Assembly: GCA_002360295.1 (NCBI GenBank)
Contig: DEQI01000221.1
Span: 1 to 9,221, forward strand
Length of the DNA stretch: 9,221 nucleotides
Direction of reading: 5' to 3'
Origin: Planococcaceae bacterium UBA3370
Lineage (GTDB): Bacteria; Bacillota; Bacilli; Bacillales_A; Planococcaceae
The translations under genes were made by a program, and so were the position numbers. The notes under the pieces were generated by a model. That model saw only the letters and a program-made list of their open reading frames with translations. It had not been told where the DNA came from and searched no databases. Shown here piece by piece: positions 5,329 to 9,221 of this stretch (within the stretch, counting starts at the first letter, position 1; the number at the start of each line of letters is the position of its first letter).

Positions 5329-5643
5329 ATGGGATGGTTATTTGTTTTATTAGCAGCAACAAGTGAACTTTTGTCTGTCATTGGTTTGAAAAAATATAGC
5401 TCTAAAAAAGGAGTTGTAAGTCTTTTATTATATACTGGTGGATTTGCTGCATCACTCGCGTTTTTATATAAATCATTTGATTTTCTACAAACAAGTACAG
5501 CTTATGCAGTTTGGATAGGGATAGGTACTGCAGGTGCGGTATTAATAAATATGATATTTTTTGGTGAATCTAAAAGTATGGGACGGTTAGCAAGTGTATG
5601 TTGTATAATTATTGGAGTAGTTGGTTTAAAAGCTCTTTCGTAA
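5329..5643 (+). CDS. SMR-family efflux subunit B
   Basis: A 104-residue, four-helix SMR protein. The membrane glutamate is Glu13 (in ATSELLSV) and STAYAVWIGIGTAGA is the family signature. It resembles the YkkD/YvdR-like half of paired SMR transporters. The ATG lies one base after the stop of subunit A, with its ribosome site (GAGGGG) inside the end of that gene, so equimolar synthesis and a heterodimer are likely. The protein ends right after the last helix (GLKALS), with no tail. Its expression should follow that of subunit A, including control through the operator at 4950-4966. A strong terminator follows. Confidence 0.92.
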   Translation: MGWLFVLLAATSELLSVIGLKKYSSKKGVVSLLLYTGGFAASLAFLYKSFDFLQTSTAYAVWIGIGTAGAVLINMIFFGESKSMGRLASVCCIIIGVVGLKALS

Positions 5644-5647
5644 ACAA

Positions 5648-5704
5648 AACACTAGACGTTTAAACAATTAGAATTTGTTTAAATGTCTGGTGTTTTTTTT
5701 TTTT
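5648..5704 (+). terminator. very strong intrinsic terminator after the SMR genes
   Basis: A 20-bp stem (5648-5667 with 5675-5694, two G-U wobbles) with a 7-base loop is followed by twelve T residues (5693-5704). It begins five bases after the stop codon. It isolates the accessory block from hemW. Confidence 0.95.
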
Positions 5705-5764
5705 GAATTTGCATTTCGATAATATTTAATGATTTTCATTTACTAAAACTTCGAATTATAGAAG

Positions 5765-5773
5765 TGTTATAAT
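5765..5773 (+). promoter_or_regulatory. extended -10 promoter for hemW
   Basis: TGTTATAAT is a perfect TATAAT -10 preceded by the TGn extension; no good -35 is seen, which extended -10 promoters tolerate. Transcription would start near 5780, giving a leader of about 170 bases. A second perfect TATAAT occurs at 5868-5873 without a good -35. Apart from these boxes and an AATGA-TTT-TCATT palindrome at 5729-5741, I see nothing in the 247 bases between the terminator and hemW. Confidence 0.6.
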
Positions 5774-5951
5774 ACGGTGATTAAATAGGTTTGCACTAAT
5801 ATAAAATTAGATAGAATTACTTGTATTAAATATTATCATAGTTTATGTTGGCTATTATTGAATTGATTATAATAAGGTGTTTCCAATTCATTTAATAATG
5901 TATGATTTGAGTACAATAATAAAAGAACTACTAGAAAGGGAAGTGATTTTT

Positions 5952-7097
5952 ATGGCTAGAGGTGTTTATATTCATATTCCTTTCTGTCATCAAATTTGTA
6001 ACTATTGTGATTTTAATAAAGTCTTTTTTAAAAATCAGCCTGTAGATGATTATATTGAGGCGCTTGGGAAAGAGATGGAAATGACAGTGCAGCAATTTCC
6101 AGACGCATTTAAAAATGTTGAAACAATATTTTTAGGTGGTGGAACGCCGACTGCATTGACTGCTCATCAAATTGACCGTCTCTTACAATTAATACAGATG
6201 CATATTCCGATGCATTCTGTGAAAGAATTTACTTCAGAGGCAAATCCAGATGAGCTTACGCTTGATAAGCTACAGTCACTATATCATGGCGGTGTGAATC
6301 GATTAAGTATGGGCGTTCAGTCATTTGATCAAACGCTGTTACAAAAAATGGGGCGTACCCATTCTAATGAACATGTTTATGAGACAATTGAGAATGCAAA
6401 AAAAGTTGGGTTCGAAAATATTAGCATTGATTTAATGTATGGATTACCAAATCAAACGATGGAGCAATGGCAGCATACGCTACAAAGTGCATTGGCATTA
6501 AACTTGCCGCATTATTCTGCTTACTCTTTAATTGTTGAGCCGAAAACTATTTTCTACATTCAATACGCTAAAGGGAAATTGCCATTACCGTCTGAAGACT
6601 TAGAGGCAGACATGTATGATGTATTAATGAAAGAAATGGCTGCACATGGACTGCTTCAATATGAAATAAGTAATTTCGCCCGACAAGGCTTTGCGTCTAC
6701 ACATAATAAGATTTACTGGGATAATGATGAATATGCAGGCTTTGGTGCAGGGGCTCATGGTTATTTAAAAGGTGTTCGTTATTCAAATGTTGGGCCCATA
6801 AAAAAATACATTGAAACCGTTCAAAGTGGCGAACGACCAATCATTCATTCGCACACTGTGACACAACAAGAACAAATAGAAGAGCAAATGTTTTTAGGGC
6901 TTCGTAAAACAGCTGGTGTTACTTTTAAAGAGTATGAAATGAAGTTCGGTGAATCAATGCACCAACGTTATGGCATGATAATTGAAAAGCTCATTTCGGA
7001 CGGTCTATTAGAGCAAGATGATGTGGGCATCCGCCTTACACGAAAAGGTCGATTTGTCGGGAATGAAGTTTTTCAAACTTTTTTGTTAGAAGATTGA
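5952..7097 (+). CDS. hemW: HemW, radical SAM haem chaperone
   Basis: A 381-residue radical SAM protein. CHQICNYC (Cys12, Cys16, Cys19) is the CX3CX2C motif that holds the 4Fe-4S cluster, and LGGGTPT (61-67) is the SAM-binding glycine motif. After the third Cys comes DFNK rather than the extra cysteine of true HemN, so this is the HemW branch, often mislabelled oxygen-independent coproporphyrinogen oxidase. HemW binds haem and delivers it to target proteins in the cytoplasm. The C-terminal HemN_C domain spans about 290-375. I chose ATG 5952 because the MARGVYIHIPFC start matches the family and AAAGGG lies 11 bases upstream; the open frame extends 25 codons further to a GTG at 5877 without similarity to the family. 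It precedes hrcA, as in B. subtilis. Confidence 0.95.
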   Translation: MARGVYIHIPFCHQICNYCDFNKVFFKNQPVDDYIEALGKEMEMTVQQFPDAFKNVETIFLGGGTPTALTAHQIDRLLQLIQMHIPMHSVKEFTSEANPDELTLDKLQSLYHGGVNRLSMGVQSFDQTLLQKMGRTHSNEHVYETIENAKKVGFENISIDLMYGLPNQTMEQWQHTLQSALALNLPHYSAYSLIVEPKTIFYIQYAKGKLPLPSEDLEADMYDVLMKEMAAHGLLQYEISNFARQGFASTHNKIYWDNDEYAGFGAGAHGYLKGVRYSNVGPIKKYIETVQSGERPIIHSHTVTQQEQIEEQMFLGLRKTAGVTFKEYEMKFGESMHQRYGMIIEKLISDGLLEQDDVGIRLTRKGRFVGNEVFQTFLLED

Positions 7098-7106
7098 GCG
7101 ATTCCG

Positions 7107-7135
7107 TTGACATCAAATTAGAGATTTGCTAATTT
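7107..7135 (+). promoter_or_regulatory. SigA promoter of the hrcA-grpE-dnaK operon
   Basis: A perfect -35 TTGACA (7107-7112), a 17-base spacer and an extended -10 TGCTAATTT (7127-7135) put the transcript start near 7142, right at the CIRCE element, the usual arrangement for HrcA-controlled operons. The promoter begins ten bases after the hemW stop. Confidence 0.8.
7115..7135. repeat. 7-bp inverted repeat over the heat-shock promoter -10
   Basis: AAATTAG (7115-7121) and CTAATTT (7129-7135) are perfect arms around seven bases, with the right arm on the -10 box. It may be a second operator, a weak terminator for hemW, or chance. Confidence 0.35.
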
Positions 7136-7145
7136 AATAATAGTA

Positions 7146-7172
7146 TTAGCACTCCATTAACTTGAGTGCTAA
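7146..7172. promoter_or_regulatory. CIRCE operator for HrcA
   Basis: TTAGCACTC, nine bases, then GAGTGCTAA: a perfect match to the canonical CIRCE inverted repeat. It lies between the promoter and the hrcA start codon. HrcA, kept active by GroEL in known Bacillales, binds here to repress the operon under non-stress conditions. Confidence 0.98.
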
Positions 7173-7186
7173 CAGAGGTGATAAAT

Positions 7187-8206
7187 ATGCTAACTAATCG
7201 GCAGTTGCAAATATTGCAAGTAATCGTTGATGATTTTGTGACGACTGCCCAGCCAGTTGGATCTCGCCAAATATCTAAAAAAGAATGGATTACGTTTAGC
7301 CCAGCAACAATACGTAATGAAATGGCTGACTTAGAAGAACTTGGTTTCTTAGAAAAAACACATACATCATCAGGTCGAGTTCCATCTGAAAAGGGCTATC
7401 GTTTCTATGTGGATCATTTATTGCAGCCTCAAATTATTAGAGCTGAAGAAATAAGTCAAATCCAATCCGTATTTAAATATAAAATGCTGGAGATGGAAGA
7501 GCTTATCCGTGAATCGGCTAATATTTTGTCAGAGTTGACAACGTATACAACGATATTACTTGGACCTGACGTACAACAACACAAAGTGAAAAAGTTTCAA
7601 ATTGTTCCACTTACGGAGCAATCAGCTGTTGCGATAATCGTGACGGACAATGGTCATGTGGAAAACCGAATATTAAACTTACCGAATGGATTTAACCCAT
7701 CTGATATTGAAAAAATGGTCAATATTTTAAATGAGAGACTAACGGGAGTACCCCTTCAGGAGTTACATTTAAAATTGGAAATAGAAGCTTTAGATGTATT
7801 GAAGCAACATGTGAAAACGGCAGATGCTGTTATTCAATCATTGCTAAATGTTTCTACTGGCCAAAAAGAAGGGAAATTCTATTACGGTGGTAAGACAAAT
7901 ATGTTGAACCAGCCAGAGTTCCACGATTTAAATAAAATCCGTATGCTAATGGATTTGATGGATAAAGAAAGTCAATTACAGTCTTTATTCCAACATAACG
8001 AAAACGGGATTCAAATTCGCATTGGCTCGGAAAATAACCATTTAGCTATGGAAAATTGTAGTGTGATTACGGCTCCATTTACTGTAGGCGAAGGGCAAAA
8101 TGGTGCAATTGCTATTATTGGACCAACGAGAATGGATTATAAACGTGTTGTTACTTTACTTGAGATGATGCGTAATAGCTTATCGCGTGCATTAACAAAG
8201 CCGTAG
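7187..8206 (+). CDS. hrcA: HrcA, heat-inducible transcription repressor
   Basis: A 339-residue repressor, close to the usual length of about 340. The N-terminal winged helix (about 1-75) ends in the conserved TSSGRVPSEKGYRFYVDHL; the remainder is the GAF-like and dimerisation part. It binds CIRCE, found directly upstream, so it represses its own operon. I chose ATG 7187 over the in-frame start at 7166: the AGAGGTGAT ribosome site is 6 bases before 7187, the family begins MLTNRQLQIL, and 7166 lies inside CIRCE. grpE begins 21 bases after its stop. Confidence 0.97.
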   Translation: MLTNRQLQILQVIVDDFVTTAQPVGSRQISKKEWITFSPATIRNEMADLEELGFLEKTHTSSGRVPSEKGYRFYVDHLLQPQIIRAEEISQIQSVFKYKMLEMEELIRESANILSELTTYTTILLGPDVQQHKVKKFQIVPLTEQSAVAIIVTDNGHVENRILNLPNGFNPSDIEKMVNILNERLTGVPLQELHLKLEIEALDVLKQHVKTADAVIQSLLNVSTGQKEGKFYYGGKTNMLNQPEFHDLNKIRMLMDLMDKESQLQSLFQHNENGIQIRIGSENNHLAMENCSVITAPFTVGEGQNGAIAIIGPTRMDYKRVVTLLEMMRNSLSRALTKP

Positions 8207-8227
8207 CAACTATAAGGAGGATATGAA

Positions 8228-8815
8228 GTGACTGAGACAACGAAAAATCAAGAAGTAGAAAAAGATCTTGTCGTGGATGCCGAAAACGAAGTGATTGAAG
8301 AGGAAACGGTAGAAGCAGGTACAGAAGAAACAGTTGAGGAAGAAGTGCAAGAACTTGACGAAAAAGACCAAAAAATTGTTGAGCTTGAAGCGAAATTAGC
8401 TGAAGAGGAAAACCGTTACTTGCGATTACGTGCGGATTACGACAATATGCTTCGTCGTACTAAATTAGATCGTGAGGCTGCTGAAAAATTCCGTGCGCAA
8501 AGCTTGTTAACTGATTTATTACAAGTGCTAGATAATTTAGAGCGTGCGTTACAAGTAGAAGTAACGACTGAAGAAGCTACTTCGTTATATAAAGGTGTAG
8601 AAATGGTATACCGTCAGTTCCTTGATGCGACAAGCAAAGAAGGCTTAGAAGTAATTCCGGCAGAAGGAGTTGCCTTTGATCCGAATTTCCACCAAGCAGT
8701 GATGCAGGAGCAGGATAGCGAAAAGGAACAAGGTATTGTTTTACGCGAGCTTCAAAAAGGTTATAAATTAAAAGATCGTGTACTACGACCAGCAATGGTT
8801 TCAGTAAACGAATAA
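8228..8815 (+). CDS. grpE: GrpE, nucleotide exchange factor of DnaK
   Basis: A 195-residue cochaperone that releases ADP from DnaK. Residues 1-45 are acidic and probably disordered; about 45-105 form the long dimeric coiled coil ([18 protein letters not shown]); the C-terminal beta domain holds [14 protein letters not shown] (145-158) and the closing signature [10 protein letters not shown] (184-193). The start is GTG 8228, with AAGGAGG 7 bases upstream; the ATG at 8223 meets a stop after one further codon. It lies between hrcA and dnaK in the usual order and should be heat-induced from the CIRCE-controlled promoter. The 68-base gap to dnaK shows no terminator. Confidence 0.97.
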   Translation: MTETTKNQEVEKDLVVDAENEVIEEETVEAGTEETVEEEVQELDEKDQKIVELEAKLAEEENRYLRLRADYDNMLRRTKLDREAAEKFRAQSLLTDLLQVLDNLERALQVEVTTEEATSLYKGVEMVYRQFLDATSKEGLEVIPAEGVAFDPNFHQAVMQEQDSEKEQGIVLRELQKGYKLKDRVLRPAMVSVNE

Positions 8816-8844
8816 TCGCTAATTATTCACTAAATATCTGTTAA

Positions 8845-9221
<377 letters not shown>

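Noticed and set aside
5729..5741. AATGA-TTT-TCATT as a fourth TetR operator near hemW
   Set aside because: The half-sites match, but the spacing is 3 bases rather than 7, which would put them on a different face of the helix.

Overview
The window looks like the chromosome of a low-GC Gram-positive bacterium of the order Bacillales. A Lysinibacillus-like member of the Planococcaceae/Caryophanaceae fits best. The evidence is the AT-rich intergenic DNA, strong G-rich Shine-Dalgarno sites, a perfect CIRCE element, the gene order hemW-hrcA-grpE-dnaK, and protein sequences close to Bacillus families. The genus is inferred from memory of these families, not from a search.

Region 1 (1-1490) is gene-poor. 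It holds a possible partial reading frame leaving the left edge on the minus strand, about 890 bases of AT-rich DNA with several inverted repeats, one small unrecognised protein gene (1013-1342) and a strong hairpin terminator (1409-1452).

Region 2 (1491-5704) is an accessory block. On the minus strand, a class II histone-deacetylase-like amidohydrolase (2916-4031) is followed by an NCS1-family nucleobase-type permease (1491-2864). Divergent from them are a TetR-family regulator (4343-4918) and two tightly coupled small multidrug resistance (SMR) subunits (4980-5327, 5329-5643), closed by a strong terminator. Three copies of a 17-bp interrupted palindrome, AATGA-N7-TCATT, lie in this block and were found nowhere else in the window. 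One fills exactly the 17-bp spacer of the amidohydrolase promoter, one sits just downstream of its predicted transcription start, and one sits just upstream of the first SMR gene. The simplest reading is that the TetR protein controls both arms: uptake plus deacylation of an unknown compound, and efflux of that compound or its product.

Region 3 (5705-9221) is conserved housekeeping DNA. It holds hemW (haem chaperone, radical SAM), then the heat-shock operon hrcA-grpE-dnaK behind a SigA-type promoter and a perfect CIRCE operator. HrcA represses the operon through CIRCE, and GrpE is the nucleotide exchange factor for DnaK, whose gene runs off the right edge. In B. subtilis lepA lies directly upstream of hemW; here the accessory block occupies that place.
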